Origin: Anaerolineae bacterium
GTDB lineage: Bacteria; Chloroflexota; Anaerolineae; Promineifilales; Promineifilaceae
Reading direction: 5' to 3'
Length of the DNA: 64,000 bases
Assembly (NCBI GenBank): GCA_019637635.1
Contig: JAHBVI010000006.1
Coordinates: 1-64,000 of the forward strand
In this document: piece by piece, positions 17,209 through 25,853 of the stretch
Layout: each line of letters opens with the position of its first letter
How positions within the stretch are numbered: position 1 is the first letter of the stretch
Translations under genes and position numbers: made by a program
Notes under the pieces: generated by a model
Told to the model about the DNA's origin: nothing
Seen by the model: the letters and a program-made list of their open reading frames with translations, nothing else
The model's database searches: none

Positions 17209-18363
17209 CGACGGCCGTTTCCCTTCCAGTTCTGGCGGTTTTTCCCCATAGTATTGGTAGTAGTTCACCTGGATGTTGCCGTTGTACAGCTTGCGTACCC
17301 GGTCGGGCTGGGCGCGTTTGAAATAGTGGGGAAACTGGGGATCGGCCGTGAGAATGTATACCGACCAGCCCGTTTTTTTGCGGAAAATCTTGTTCACGGC
17401 CGTGTAAATCTGGTTCATCGCCTGCTGATCGGCCAGGCGCACCCCATACGGCGGGTTAGAGATAAGGACGCCGTACTGTTGGTCAATCCACAAATCACGC
17501 ACATCTTTAACGGCAAACTGAATATCCTGGCCCACGCCCGCTTTGGCGGCGTTTTGTTGGGCAATGGTGATGCTGGCGGGGTCATTGTCGTAGCCGATCA
17601 GGTGCAGGGGAGTGGTGGGGTCTACGGCCGTACCCGCCGCTGCCCGCGTTTCTTGCCAAATCGGTGCCGGAATAACCGGCCACTGTTCCGCCGCAAAGGA
17701 GCGCTTGAGGCCCGGCGCGATATTGCGCCCCAGGAGCGCCGCTTCAATCAAAATAGTGCCGGAGCCACACAGCGGGTCTAAGAGCAGCCGCTCCTTGTTC
17801 CAGAAGCTGAGCATCACCAGCGCCGCCGCCAGCGTCTCTTTCAGCGGCGCTTCGCCCGCCTCCGCCCGGTAGCCGCGTTTGTGCAGCCCCACGCCGGAGG
17901 TGTCCAGCGTCAGCAGAGCCACGTCGTGGTGAATGGAGACGTGGATGGGGAACGATGGCCCGGTTTCGGCAAACCAGTCGGTGTGGGTGTGCGTTTTCAG
18001 CCGCTCCACCACCGCTTTTTTGACGATGGCCTGGCAGGTGCGTTCGCTTTGCAGTTGGGACTTCACGGCCGTCGCCGTCACCGTAAATTTGCCATCGGCC
18101 GTGATCCATTCCTCCCAGGGCAGCATTTTCGTTTGCTCGAACAGGTCATCGAAGGTGGCGGCGGTGAATTCGCCCATTTTCAGCAGCACGCGGTCGGCGG
18201 TGCGCAGCCAGAGGTTGGTGCGGGGGATGTCGGCCAGGGTGGCGGGGAATTGCACACGGCCGTTGCCCACCTGCAAATCGGCAAAACCCAGCGCCAGCAG
18301 TTCTTGCTTCACCAGCATTTCCAGCCCCAACCGGGCGGTGGCGATCAAGGTAATGGTATGCAT
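17194..18363 (-). CDS. THUMP-domain class I RNA methyltransferase (RlmL/YpsC-like)
   Basis: 389 aa. An N-terminal ferredoxin-like/THUMP region (residues ~1-155) precedes a UPF0020 methyltransferase domain. The latter has LLDPLCGSGTILIEAALLG (SAM binding), LIGYDNDPASI and the catalytic NPPYGVRL. The pattern fits enzymes that methylate guanine N2 in 23S rRNA. Other THUMP methyltransferases act on tRNA, so the target is inferred. Its 3' end overlaps the Uma2 gene by 15 bp. Confidence 0.88.
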   Translation of the reverse strand: MHTITLIATARLGLEMLVKQELLALGFADLQVGNGRVQFPATLADIPRTNLWLRTADRVLLKMGEFTAATFDDLFEQTKMLPWEEWITADGKFTVTATAVKSQLQSERTCQAIVKKAVVERLKTHTHTDWFAETGPSFPIHVSIHHDVALLTLDTSGVGLHKRGYRAEAGEAPLKETLAAALVMLSFWNKERLLLDPLCGSGTILIEAALLGRNIAPGLKRSFAAEQWPVIPAPIWQETRAAAGTAVDPTTPLHLIGYDNDPASITIAQQNAAKAGVGQDIQFAVKDVRDLWIDQQYGVLISNPPYGVRLADQQAMNQIYTAVNKIFRKKTGWSVYILTADPQFPHYFKRAQPDRVRKLYNGNIQVNYYQYYGEKPPELEGKRPSLTGQ

Positions 18364-18788
18364 ACCGGGGGATTGTACCGCAAAGCATACGCAATTCCCG
18401 ACGATAAAAATCGCCGGGTTTTATCATATTTCGAATTGCGGGGACGTATGCCATCGCCCTTTGCCCTGGCGGGGGGATTGTTACCGGCGTGCCCTGGCGT
18501 TAGTGGCCACCAACCCATCTGCCTGGCCGGATCGCCTGGTGATGAATCACCAGGCTAGTCATGGTCGCCCCATCAATGGGGCTATACGGCCGTGCAGCCC
18601 ATTGATGGGGCAACCGTTGTCTAGCCAGGGCATTGATGCCTCCATTTTTAACGCCGGTTAATTTCACTTTCACCAGTTGGTAAACCTCAAAATTAACAAC
18701 TGCCCTTGTTTCCTCCTTTATAACTGCCATAATCGCCTGTAGATTGGTTCAATCTTCAAGATCGAACCAATCTTTGAAGAGGGTATAC
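18364..18788. other. Gene-free 425-bp region with three palindromes
   Basis: No convincing gene. Visible elements are GCCTGGTGAT/ATCACCAGGC (about 18531-18552), CCCCATCAATGGGG...CCCATTGATGGGG around an octamer (about 18570-18612), and AGATTGGTTCAATCT/AGATCGAACCAATCT at 18741-18773, one of three related copies in the window. The last lies just before the ABC permease start. A minus-strand frame at 18500-18730 is largely encoded by the palindromes and was rejected. Confidence 0.7.
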
Positions 18789-20474
18789 ATGGCAGTAAAT
18801 GAATTGGGCGGCATCCGTTCGCTTCCCCAACCCACCATTCGCATCCAGAGCCGTTGGCGGCACGGCCGTCACGTTTCCCCTTTTTATCTCCTGTTAATTG
18901 GCGCGGCGGTGCTTGTCTCCGTGTTGATCCTGCTCGTGCCCGCGTACTTGTTGCTGCGCACCGCCACCGGCTGGCAAAACGCCGCCGATACGCTGCTGCG
19001 GGTGCAGACCTGGCAGGTGTTGGGCAATACCCTCTGGTTGGCGCTGACGGTCACGGTGGCTACGGCCGTGCTCGCCGTGCCGCTGGCCTGGTTGACGACC
19101 TGCACTGACCTGCCGGGGCGGCGTATCTGGGCCATCCTGCTGGCCCTGCCCCTGGTCATCCCCAGCTATGTGGCCGCCTTCCTCTTCGTCTCCATGATGA
19201 CGCCGAAGGGGTTGTTGCAGCAGCTCACCTATCCCCTGTTGGGCATTGACCGCTTCCCCAATATCTATGGCTTTCCGGGGGCGTTTTATGTCCTGACCAT
19301 CATCAGCTACCCCTTCACCTTCCTGACGGTGCGGGCGGCACTGCGGCGGATGGACCCGGCGCTGGTGGAGGCCGCCCGCAGCCTGGGGCTGTCGCCGCGC
19401 AAAGCGTTTTTCCGGGTGACGCTGCCGTATCTGAAGCCCTCCATCCTGGCCGGTAGTCTGCTGGTGGCGCTGTATGTGTTGCGCGACTTTGGTGTCGTCA
19501 CCTTGCTGCAATACTCCACCTTCACCCGCATTATCTACAACCGCTACACCGCCTACCGGCTGGACGCGGCGGCGGCGCTGGCGTTGGTGCTGGTGCTGGT
19601 CACGGCCGTCATCCTCTATTTTGAGTACCGCAGCCGGGGGCGGGCGCGCTATGAGCGCATCTCCATTGGCGCGGCGCGGCGGATGCGTGCCACACCGCTG
19701 GGTATCTGGCGCATCCCGGCGTTGGCGTTTGTCACGGCCGTTGTCGTGGCCGCCCTCATCATCCCCACCGGGGGATTGGTGTATTGGTTCTGGCGCGGCT
19801 GGAATCAGGATTTTGGCCTGAAGGATTTGGGGGCCGCCCAGAGCAACGTGGCCGCGCTCTCTACCTTGCTGGAACCGGCCATGAACTCCTTTACGGCGTC
19901 ATTGGCGGGGGCGGGGCTGGCCATGCTGCTGGCGCTGCCCATCGCTATCCTGGCGGTGCGGCGTCCGGGCAGGGTCAGTGCGTTTTTTGAACGGCTGACC
20001 TATGCCAGCTATGCCCTGCCGGGTATTGTGGTGGCGTTGGCCTTTGTCTTTTTTGGCATCAACTATGCCCGCCCGCTGTACCAGACGTTGCCGATGCTGC
20101 TGCTGGCGTATGTGATCTTGTTTCTGCCGCAGGCGGTGGGGGCGCAGCGGAGTTCGCTGCTGCAACTGTCGGCCGGGCTGGAAGAGGCGGCGCGTAGTTT
20201 GGGCCAACGGCCGTCTGCCGTCTTCACCCGCATTACCCTGCCCCTGGTCAAGCCCGGCATGATGGCCGGGGCCGCGCTCGTGTTCCTCACCTGCATGAAA
20301 GAGCTGCCCGCCACCCTCATCCTCAGCCCCATCGGCTTTAGCACCCTGGCCGTACAGGTGTGGAGCACCATCAGCGAGGCGTTTTTTGCCCGCGCCGCCG
20401 CCCCCGCACTGCTATTGCTGCTGCTCTCTTCCATCCCCCTGGCGTGGATGACGCTGAGGGAGAGGGAATTATGA
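18789..20474 (+). CDS. Iron-type ABC transporter permease (two fused permease domains)
   Basis: About 561 aa from ATG 18789, with some twelve membrane segments in two homologous halves. Each half has the cytoplasmic EAA loop that docks the ATPase: EAARSLGLSPRKAFF with LPYLKPS, and EEAARSLGQRPSAVF with LPLVKPG. This layout matches FbpB/SfuB/FutB ferric-iron permeases; thiamine permease ThiP has the same shape. A GAATTAT repeat hairpin separates it from its ATPase gene. The expected substrate-binding lipoprotein gene is not in the window. The spacer upstream holds the AGATTGGTTCAATCT palindrome. Confidence 0.85.
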   Translation: MAVNELGGIRSLPQPTIRIQSRWRHGRHVSPFYLLLIGAAVLVSVLILLVPAYLLLRTATGWQNAADTLLRVQTWQVLGNTLWLALTVTVATAVLAVPLAWLTTCTDLPGRRIWAILLALPLVIPSYVAAFLFVSMMTPKGLLQQLTYPLLGIDRFPNIYGFPGAFYVLTIISYPFTFLTVRAALRRMDPALVEAARSLGLSPRKAFFRVTLPYLKPSILAGSLLVALYVLRDFGVVTLLQYSTFTRIIYNRYTAYRLDAAAALALVLVLVTAVILYFEYRSRGRARYERISIGAARRMRATPLGIWRIPALAFVTAVVVAALIIPTGGLVYWFWRGWNQDFGLKDLGAAQSNVAALSTLLEPAMNSFTASLAGAGLAMLLALPIAILAVRRPGRVSAFFERLTYASYALPGIVVALAFVFFGINYARPLYQTLPMLLLAYVILFLPQAVGAQRSSLLQLSAGLEEAARSLGQRPSAVFTRITLPLVKPGMMAGAALVFLTCMKELPATLILSPIGFSTLAVQVWSTISEAFFARAAAPALLLLLLSSIPLAWMTLREREL

Positions 20475-20545
20475 ATTAGGAATTATGAATTATGAAGCCG
20501 GAGGCTCTCCCCTTCATAATTCATAATTCATCCTTCATAATTACT
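20470..20545. repeat. GAATTAT heptad hairpin between permease and ATPase genes
   Basis: GAATTAT/GAATTAG units (three to four) are followed by a loop and ATAATTC units in reverse complement. It separates the two ABC transporter genes. Related tracts lie at 7824-7843 and 63838-63868. Confidence 0.85.
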
Positions 20546-20548
20546 CCC

Positions 20549-21586
20549 GTGTCCACCGTTACCTGCCGCAACCTCAGCAAAGCGTTTGATGACCAGCCCG
20601 TTGTTTCCGGGGTGAGTTTTACGGTGGAACCGGGGCAGATATTGGCGCTGCTGGGGCCGAGCGGCTGCGGCAAGACCACCACCCTCCGTCTCATGGCCGG
20701 CTTTGAACAGTTAGACGGGGGCACCATTGAGATTGACGGGCAGGTGGTAGCCAACGGCCGTATCCATATCCCCCCCGAACGCCGCCGCGCCGGTATCGTC
20801 TTCCAGGATTACGCCATCTTCCCCCACTTGAGCGTGGCCGAGAACGTCGGCTTTGGCTTAGAGCGGCGCGGGCGGGCGGAACGGGTGACGGAGATGTTGG
20901 CCTTTGTGGGATTGCCAGGGGCGGGCGAGCGTATGCCCCATGAACTGTCCGGCGGGCAGCAGCAGCGGGTGGCATTGGCGCGGGCATTGGCGCCGCAGCC
21001 GGTGGTGCTGCTCCTCGATGAGCCGTTCTCCAACCTGGATGCGGCGCTGCGGGCGGAGATGCGGCGGGAGGTGCGCCACTTATTGAAGCAGGGGGGCATC
21101 ACGGCCGTGTTCGTCACCCATGACCAGGAAGAGGCGCTCTTTATGGGGGATACGGTCGCCGTGATGAACCGGGGGCGGATCGAGCAGTTGGGCACGCCGG
21201 AAACGATCTTCCACCGGCCGCGCACGCGCTTTGTGGCCGATTTCCTGGGCAATACGGACTTTGTACCGGGCACCGTCACGGCCGTCGGTGTCCAGACCCC
21301 CCTCGGCTTGCTGCCCCAGACGCCTGACTTGCCGCCGGGTACGGCCGTCACCATTGCCGTGCGCCCTGACGATGTGCGGCTGACGGCCGCCGCCGACGGC
21401 AACGGCCGTGTCACCAACCGCCGCTTTATTGGCATTGCCTTCATCTATGAGGTCACGCTGGCCGACGGCACGGCCGTGCATAGCTGGCAGTCGCACCAGA
21501 CCCACCTGGCCGAGGGCACGGCCGTCCACGCCACGTTTGATGATGCCCATTCATTGGTATTGTTTTTGGGGGAGACGGCCGTTTAG
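20549..21586 (+). CDS. Iron-type ABC transporter ATP-binding protein
   Basis: About 345 aa if translation begins at GTG 20549. An ATG at 20492 would have to translate the GAATTAT repeat. Walker A is GPSGCGKTTT, the Q-loop is FQDYAIFPHLS, the ABC signature is LSGGQQQRVA, Walker B is VVLLLDEPFSNLD and the switch is FVTHDQEEA. A C-terminal TOBE-like domain from about residue 230 (GTVTAVGVQTPLG, AVRPDDVRL) places it with FbpC/PotA-type ATPases. It pairs with the permease upstream to import probably ferric iron. Seven octamers lie within the last 550 bp. Confidence 0.87.
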   Translation: MSTVTCRNLSKAFDDQPVVSGVSFTVEPGQILALLGPSGCGKTTTLRLMAGFEQLDGGTIEIDGQVVANGRIHIPPERRRAGIVFQDYAIFPHLSVAENVGFGLERRGRAERVTEMLAFVGLPGAGERMPHELSGGQQQRVALARALAPQPVVLLLDEPFSNLDAALRAEMRREVRHLLKQGGITAVFVTHDQEEALFMGDTVAVMNRGRIEQLGTPETIFHRPRTRFVADFLGNTDFVPGTVTAVGVQTPLGLLPQTPDLPPGTAVTIAVRPDDVRLTAAADGNGRVTNRRFIGIAFIYEVTLADGTAVHSWQSHQTHLAEGTAVHATFDDAHSLVLFLGETAV

Positions 21587-21686
21587 ATGATGCGTGATAC
21601 GTGAGGCGTGAATCACGTGTCCGCATCACGCATCATGCTTGCCAATCCCCTTGTTCCCGTTACAATGGGGAGAAGGGACTTGTATC

Positions 21687-21920
21687 ATGTTGATTGAAGA
21701 ACTGGTTTTAGAAAAATTACGCGGTTTGCCGCCCACCCAACAGCAAGAAGTGTTGGATTTTGTCGAGTTTCTGGAATACCGGCAGCGTCCCTTATTTGAT
21801 GCGGTGGTGAAGCGGATTCGTGAACGGGCGGCAGTGTATGAGGCCGGGGAAATTGATGCCTTAGTCACTGAAGCCCGCGACGATTTTTATCGTCAACAAC
21901 AGCCTGACCATGCCGATTAG
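21687..21920 (+). CDS. Putative antitoxin (DUF2281-like)
   Basis: 77 aa from ATG 21687, beginning MLIEELVLEKLRGLPPTQQQ and continuing EVLDFVEFLEYR, the short helical pattern of DUF2281-type antitoxins found upstream of PIN toxins. A charged C-terminus follows. Its last 11 bp overlap the start of a PIN-domain reading frame, the standard antitoxin-toxin order. That toxin is internally shortened, so the antitoxin may now lack a working partner. Confidence 0.65.
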   Translation: MLIEELVLEKLRGLPPTQQQEVLDFVEFLEYRQRPLFDAVVKRIRERAAVYEAGEIDALVTEARDDFYRQQQPDHAD

Positions 21921-22146
21921 TGCGGTACTCGACACCAACGTCCTGATTAGCAGCCTCATCGTCCCCCCTCCCCCGCCATTGCCCGGTGTGACGCGCGACC
22001 CCAAGGATGACCCCGTTGTGGCCTGCGCTGTAGCCGGGAACGCCGACTATGTGGTCAGCGGCGATCAGGATATTTTGGCGCTCCACGTTTACGGGGCCGT
22101 GCGCATGGTGACGCCCGCGCAGTTTGTACAGCTTTTGGGTGGATGA
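21910..22146 (+). pseudogene. PIN-domain toxin with internal deletion
   Basis: 78 aa against about 135-140 for a full PIN toxin. The first strand and acidic residue (SAVLDTNVLISSLI) are present. They run through a Pro-rich junction (VPPPPPLPGVT) directly into the C-terminal part (DPKDDPVVACAVAGNADYVV, SGDQDILAL, VTPAQFVQLL). The central ~55-60 residues, including the middle acidic residue of the RNase site, are missing while the frame is kept. It is most likely inactive as an RNase. Whether it still binds the antitoxin cannot be told. Confidence 0.65.
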
Positions 22147-22534
22147 CGGCTGGCCCCATCCGCTTATCCGCTTCCCATCCGCTGTGACACGGTGACAGGG
22201 TGACGGGGCTTGCTCAAAGCGGCAGATAAATCTGCACCAACAGAAGGCAAAGTCGGCCTTCGCCGACTGCAACCTGGCCGCCGCCCCAGCCTCCGAAGGT
22301 GACCGCCCAGCCCCCGAAGATAGCTGTCCCGCCCACAAAGGCACCCGACCAGCCCACGAAGGTGGGCTTCGCCTCTTGTTGCCGCGATTTTAATCGCCGG
22401 GATTTCAGCTTACTCCCCCTTTGCCAATGCCCCCGTTGCCGTTACAATGGGGGGCACTGGTTGGAACCTGCAACCTCCCGGAGCTTGTCAAGCTCCGGGA
22501 GGTTGGGTTGGTGGTGTGCAATGGAGGACATGTC
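22147..22534. repeat. Composite palindromic repeat, copy A, plus CTCCGGGAGG hairpin
   Basis: After GGTGACA-type heptads (22183-22208) the gap holds consecutive palindromes: GGCAGATAAATCTGC, AGTCGGCCTTCGCCGACT, CCCACGAAGGTGGGC and GCGATTTTAATCGC. The same blocks recur inverted at about 31965-32105. At 22474-22507 there is ACCTCCCGGAGCTT...AAGCTCCGGGAGGT, also found at 31192-31222. No gene is seen before the STAND start. Confidence 0.8.
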
Positions 22535-24652
22535 GTGCCGGGAACAACAGCGCTTGCCCAACTGGCTGAGTTGATCAGCAAACATTTTAGCGAGGAAGAA
22601 CTGCGTGGCCTGTGCCTGGAACTGGGCATGGAGTATGAAGAGCTGGGTGGACGAGGCAAAACGGCCAATGCCCGCGAGTTGGTACAGTGGGCAGAGCGGC
22701 GTGTCCTGCTGCCACTGTTACTGGAGCGGGTGAAAGTGCATCGCTCCCACCTGGCAGCGCAGATAGACCAACTGGCAATGGGCCTGCCCCAACCGCCACC
22801 GGTCGTGCGCCTGCATCATCTACCCCACCTACGCAACCCGCTGTTTACGGGGCGGGAGGAGTGGCTGAATGTCCTGCACACGCAGTTGGGGCAGCGGGGT
22901 ACGGTGGCCGTGACCCAGGCGGTGGCGGGGCTGGGCGGGGTGGGCAAGACCCAACTGGTGCTGGAATACTGCTACCGGCATGTGGCCGAGTATGATGTGC
23001 TCTACTGGCTGCGGGCGGATGAGGCGGCGACGCTGGCGGGGGAGATGGCCGAACTGGCATACAAGCTGGGGGCGGCCCCACGCAGTGTGACCGACCAGAC
23101 TGCCCTGCGCGAGGCGGCTTTGGCCTGGCTGCACGGCACGGCCGGGCGCTGGCTGCTGGTCTTTGACAATGTGGATGAATGGGAACCGGCCGATCTGCAA
23201 CCCTATCTCCCCCGTTTGGGCAATGGCGGCAGCCTGATCACCTCCCGCAACCCGCGCTGGCAGGGGCTGGCGCAGATGGTGCGGCTGGACGCCCTGCCGC
23301 CGGAGGAGGCCGCCGCCTTTTTGCGGCAGGCAAAACCGGAGGCAGCCGACGCGGAGACGGCGCACCTGGCTCAGTTACTCGGTTATTTGCCGCTGGCGCT
23401 GGAACATGCACGGGCGTATGTGGTGGCAACGGGCTGTACGCTGGCGGATTATGCCCGCTACCTGGAGACGGCACGGCAGGAACTGTGGGCGGGGGCGGAA
23501 GCGCCGCTGGCCTATGACCAACGCACGATTACGACGACCTGGGAGGTGGCCTTTACACGGGCGCGGCAGACGCCGGGGGCGGCGGCGCTGCTGAATCTGT
23601 GCTGTTTTTTAGACCCCGACGCCATTCCCCTGGCGCTGCTGCGGCAAGCAATGGAGAAGCCGGACTTTTTGGAAAAGTCCGGCTTCTCAGAGGAAAAGCC
23701 TGGCATCTTGGGGTTGGAGACCGCCTTGAAGGAACTGGGGCGCTACTCCCTGGTGCAGCGGGAGGGGGAGGTGGTGCGGCTGCACCGGCTGGTGCAGACG
23801 GTGGCGCGAGACCAGATGCCGCCGGCAACGGCGCAAAACACGGTGGCGCTGGTGGTGGCACTGCTGGATGAAGCATGGCCCTATAAACAACAGGAGATGG
23901 ACACCTGGCCCGCCAGCGCGACCCTGCTGCCGCACCTGCTGGCGGCCGCGGCGGCGGGGGAACGGGCCGCGCCGATACCGGAGCGCACCGGGTATTTGTG
24001 GAATGAGGCCGGTTCTTACCTGCATGACCGGGCGGCGTATGCCCTGGCGGGGGATTGTTACCGCCGTGCCCTGGCGATTGATGAAAAGGTCTATGGCCCC
24101 GACCATCCCGACGTGGCGAGAGACCTCAACAATCTGGGGACGCTGCTGCAAGCGGAGGGGGATCTGGCCGGGGCACGGCCGTACCTGGAACGCGCCCTGG
24201 CGATCCGGGAAAAAGCACTAGGTTCTCATCATCCAGACGTTACCCAAAGCCTCAACAATCTGGGGATGCTGCTGCAAGATGAGGGGGATCTGGCCGGGGC
24301 ACGGCCGTACCTGGAACGCGCCCTGGCGATTTTTGAAAAGGTACTGGGTGCTGACCATCCCAACATTGCCACATTGAACAACAATCTGGGGCTGCTGCTG
24401 AAAGCGGAGGGGGATCTGGCCGGGGCACGGCCGTACCTGGAACGCGCCCTGGCGATTGATGAAAAGGTCTATGGCCCCCACCATCCCGAAGTGGCGACAG
24501 ACCTCAACAATCTGGGGATGCTGCTGAAAGATGAGGGGGATCTGGCCGGGGCACGGGCACATCTGGAACGTGCCCTGGCAATTTTTGAGAAGGCGCTGGG
24601 GCCAAACCATCCCAATACACGCACGGTACGCAATAATCTGGCGAATTTATAA
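22535..24652 (+). CDS. STAND NTPase: death-like effector-associated domain, NB-ARC, TPR
   Basis: About 705 aa from GTG 22535, with GGAGG seven bases upstream. Residues 1-65 match death-like effector-associated domains (KHFSEEELRGLCLELGMEYE, ELGGRGKTANARELV). NB-ARC follows: Walker A GLGGVGKTQLVLE, Walker B WLLVFDNVDE, sensor SLITSRN and GYLPLALEHA, then a winged-helix region. The C-terminus has at least five 42-residue TPRs (GDLAGARPYLERALAI). This is the layout of bacterial NLR-like sensors: the TPRs sense, nucleotide exchange drives oligomerisation, and the N-terminal adaptor recruits an effector encoded elsewhere. No octamer occurs before the TPR region. Confidence 0.88.
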   Translation: MPGTTALAQLAELISKHFSEEELRGLCLELGMEYEELGGRGKTANARELVQWAERRVLLPLLLERVKVHRSHLAAQIDQLAMGLPQPPPVVRLHHLPHLRNPLFTGREEWLNVLHTQLGQRGTVAVTQAVAGLGGVGKTQLVLEYCYRHVAEYDVLYWLRADEAATLAGEMAELAYKLGAAPRSVTDQTALREAALAWLHGTAGRWLLVFDNVDEWEPADLQPYLPRLGNGGSLITSRNPRWQGLAQMVRLDALPPEEAAAFLRQAKPEAADAETAHLAQLLGYLPLALEHARAYVVATGCTLADYARYLETARQELWAGAEAPLAYDQRTITTTWEVAFTRARQTPGAAALLNLCCFLDPDAIPLALLRQAMEKPDFLEKSGFSEEKPGILGLETALKELGRYSLVQREGEVVRLHRLVQTVARDQMPPATAQNTVALVVALLDEAWPYKQQEMDTWPASATLLPHLLAAAAAGERAAPIPERTGYLWNEAGSYLHDRAAYALAGDCYRRALAIDEKVYGPDHPDVARDLNNLGTLLQAEGDLAGARPYLERALAIREKALGSHHPDVTQSLNNLGMLLQDEGDLAGARPYLERALAIFEKVLGADHPNIATLNNNLGLLLKAEGDLAGARPYLERALAIDEKVYGPHHPEVATDLNNLGMLLKDEGDLAGARAHLERALAIFEKALGPNHPNTRTVRNNLANL
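24120..24640 (+). repeat. 126-bp tandem repeats encoding TPRs
   Basis: The segment beginning GCACGGCCGTACCTGGAAC recurs at 24173, 24299 and 24425, exactly 126 bp apart, and in diverged form at 24551. Near-identity at nucleotide level means recent duplication or gene conversion, so repeat number may vary between strains. Confidence 0.85.
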
Positions 24653-24659
24653 CAATGGC

Positions 24660-24840
24660 CGCCACCGCCCGGCTCGTTCCCACGCTCCGCGTGGAACGGC
24701 CCTCGGTCACGCTCCGCGTGGCGGGTGTGGACGCGGAGCGTCCGGGTGGTTCATTCCCCGCGGAGCGTGGAACGAGGGGGTGGATACCCGCCTGCGCAGG
24801 CATGACCATGACCGCACCGTAGGGGGGAGAAGGGAAACGA
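24660..24840. repeat. ACGCTCCGCGTGG palindromic repeat cluster
   Basis: At least four copies, in both orientations, of an element around CACGCTCCGCGTGG / GCGGAGCGTGG. They are followed by GCATGACCATGACCGCACCGTAGGGG-type sequence that recurs near 25545. It fills the gap between the STAND gene and the PIN toxin. Confidence 0.75.
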
Positions 24841-24842
24841 GA

Positions 24843-25226
24843 CTACCAGATGGTCTGGGGGTAAAAAGCGCGAATAGTGTGGTCGGAGGTAATGAGGGGG
24901 GCATGGTGGCGCACGGCCGTAGCCACAATGGTGCGGTCAGCCGGATCACGATGTGCCCAGTTCAGGGCCAGGTTGCCAAGCCAGGTTTCTAAATCCACCG
25001 CCACAATTTCTACTCCTTGCACCCGTGACAATTGGCGGGCATAGCGATCAACCGGCAGGGGTAAATGCAGCGTTCCTTTTTGTACCTTGATGCCAATTTC
25101 CCAGATGGAGATGGAACTGATGATCAGGCGGGAAGCCTGCTGAATGCCGGTTTGAGCGGCCAGGGTCAGTTTGCCCGGATCGAGCGTCCAGTAAATGAGG
25201 GCAGCGGTATCGAGTACGGCCGTCAT
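24843..25226 (-). CDS. vapC: PIN-domain toxin (VapC-like)
   Basis: 127 aa from ATG 25226, overlapping the antitoxin stop as ATGA. Acidic PIN residues are visible in AVLDTAALIYW, SSISIWEIGIK and HRDPADRTIVATA, ending LITSDHTIRAF. Length and motif order fit an intact VapC-type RNase that cuts RNA when not neutralised. The upstream Phd/VapB-like gene completes the module. It faces the STAND gene convergently. Confidence 0.87.
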   Translation of the reverse strand: MTAVLDTAALIYWTLDPGKLTLAAQTGIQQASRLIISSISIWEIGIKVQKGTLHLPLPVDRYARQLSRVQGVEIVAVDLETWLGNLALNWAHRDPADRTIVATAVRHHAPLITSDHTIRAFYPQTIW

Positions 25227-25453
25227 ACTTCCCCCCATTCGCCGATGGTTGGCTCATCCAGATCGCCAGCATAAATCACTTTTCCCTGCAAATCGCCAAA
25301 AACCTCTGTTACGCTCAATCCCTGTTGTATGGGCACAATGCGCAAGACAGGTTTATTGTGATGAGTCACGATCAACTCCTCGCCACTGATCTCGATCTGG
25401 CGGAAGATTTCCAGCATATTGGTTTTTAATTGGCTTTTAGAGACAGCTTGCAT
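25223..25453 (-). CDS. Antitoxin of the Phd/YefM/VapB type
   Basis: 76 aa from ATG 25453 with GCGAGGAAA upstream. MQAVSKSQLKTNMLEIFRQI, SGEELIVTHHNKPVLRIVPI is the Phd/YefM pattern of an N-terminal DNA-binding dimer. A flexible acidic C-terminus (DLDEPTIGEWGEV) would wrap the toxin. It is translationally coupled to the PIN toxin and by family would repress its own promoter. The longer frame to 25510 is not supported by a ribosome-binding site. Confidence 0.83.
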   Translation of the reverse strand: MQAVSKSQLKTNMLEIFRQIEISGEELIVTHHNKPVLRIVPIQQGLSVTEVFGDLQGKVIYAGDLDEPTIGEWGEV

Positions 25454-25529
25454 CGTTTCATTTCCTCGCACAATGTGGTCATAATTGTGACTATATTTTA
25501 CTTGAAACAAAAGTGTAAATCAACGCTGG

Positions 25530-25765
25530 TTTGCCACTGCCCCGGCGGGCATGACCATGAGCGCACGGTAGGGGCGAAGCGGTTGGGTATAACGTTGTCG
25601 GTTCACCATCACCTCGCCACCAACCGCTTCGCCCTCCCCCGGTGGCATGAATGGTTTCCTATCTGGCGCGGGGGGGCGAGGCAGGCGGGACATAGGCTTC
25701 ACGTTTTTCTGAGGTTCTACCCGCCTGCCTCGCCCCTACGGGTCACGCATCACGCATTACGATTT
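25530..25765. repeat. Nested inverted repeats in a 400-bp gene-free gap
   Basis: GGGGCGAAGCGGTTGG pairs with CCAACCGCTTCGCCC (about 25571-25632), and GGGGCGAGGCAGGCGGG pairs with CCCGCCTGCCTCGCCCC (about 25672-25736). The gap ends with GGTCACGCATCACGCATTAC heptads. A plus-strand frame across it is made of these repeats and is not a gene. Confidence 0.75.
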
Positions 25766-25830
25766 CCCATGACATCTATCACGCCAAAGCCTGCCTAAAT
25801 TCACTCACCCAAGCACACCTGAAAAGATAA

Positions 25831-25848
25831 TATAAGGGTAGCCTTAAA
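25831..25848 (+). promoter_or_regulatory. Candidate DtxR-family operator before the feo operon
   Basis: TAAGG-GTAG-CCTTA (25833-25846) is a short palindrome similar to iron/manganese-regulator boxes. It overlaps a possible -10 (TATAAG) and lies 8 bp before ATG 25854. Binding by the product of the first gene would give iron-dependent autorepression. Confidence 0.5.
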
Positions 25849-25853
25849 CCTGT

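Noticed and set aside
18500..18730. 76-codon minus-strand frame
   Set aside because: Its second half is encoded by two palindromes (GCCTGGTGAT and CCCATTGATGGGG elements); no matching family.
24120..24640. Mobile or intergenic tandem repeat
   Set aside because: The 126-bp periodicity keeps the reading frame and encodes TPRs.
25430..25798. 122-codon plus-strand frame
   Set aside because: Spans nested inverted repeats and the antitoxin promoter region; composition not protein-like.
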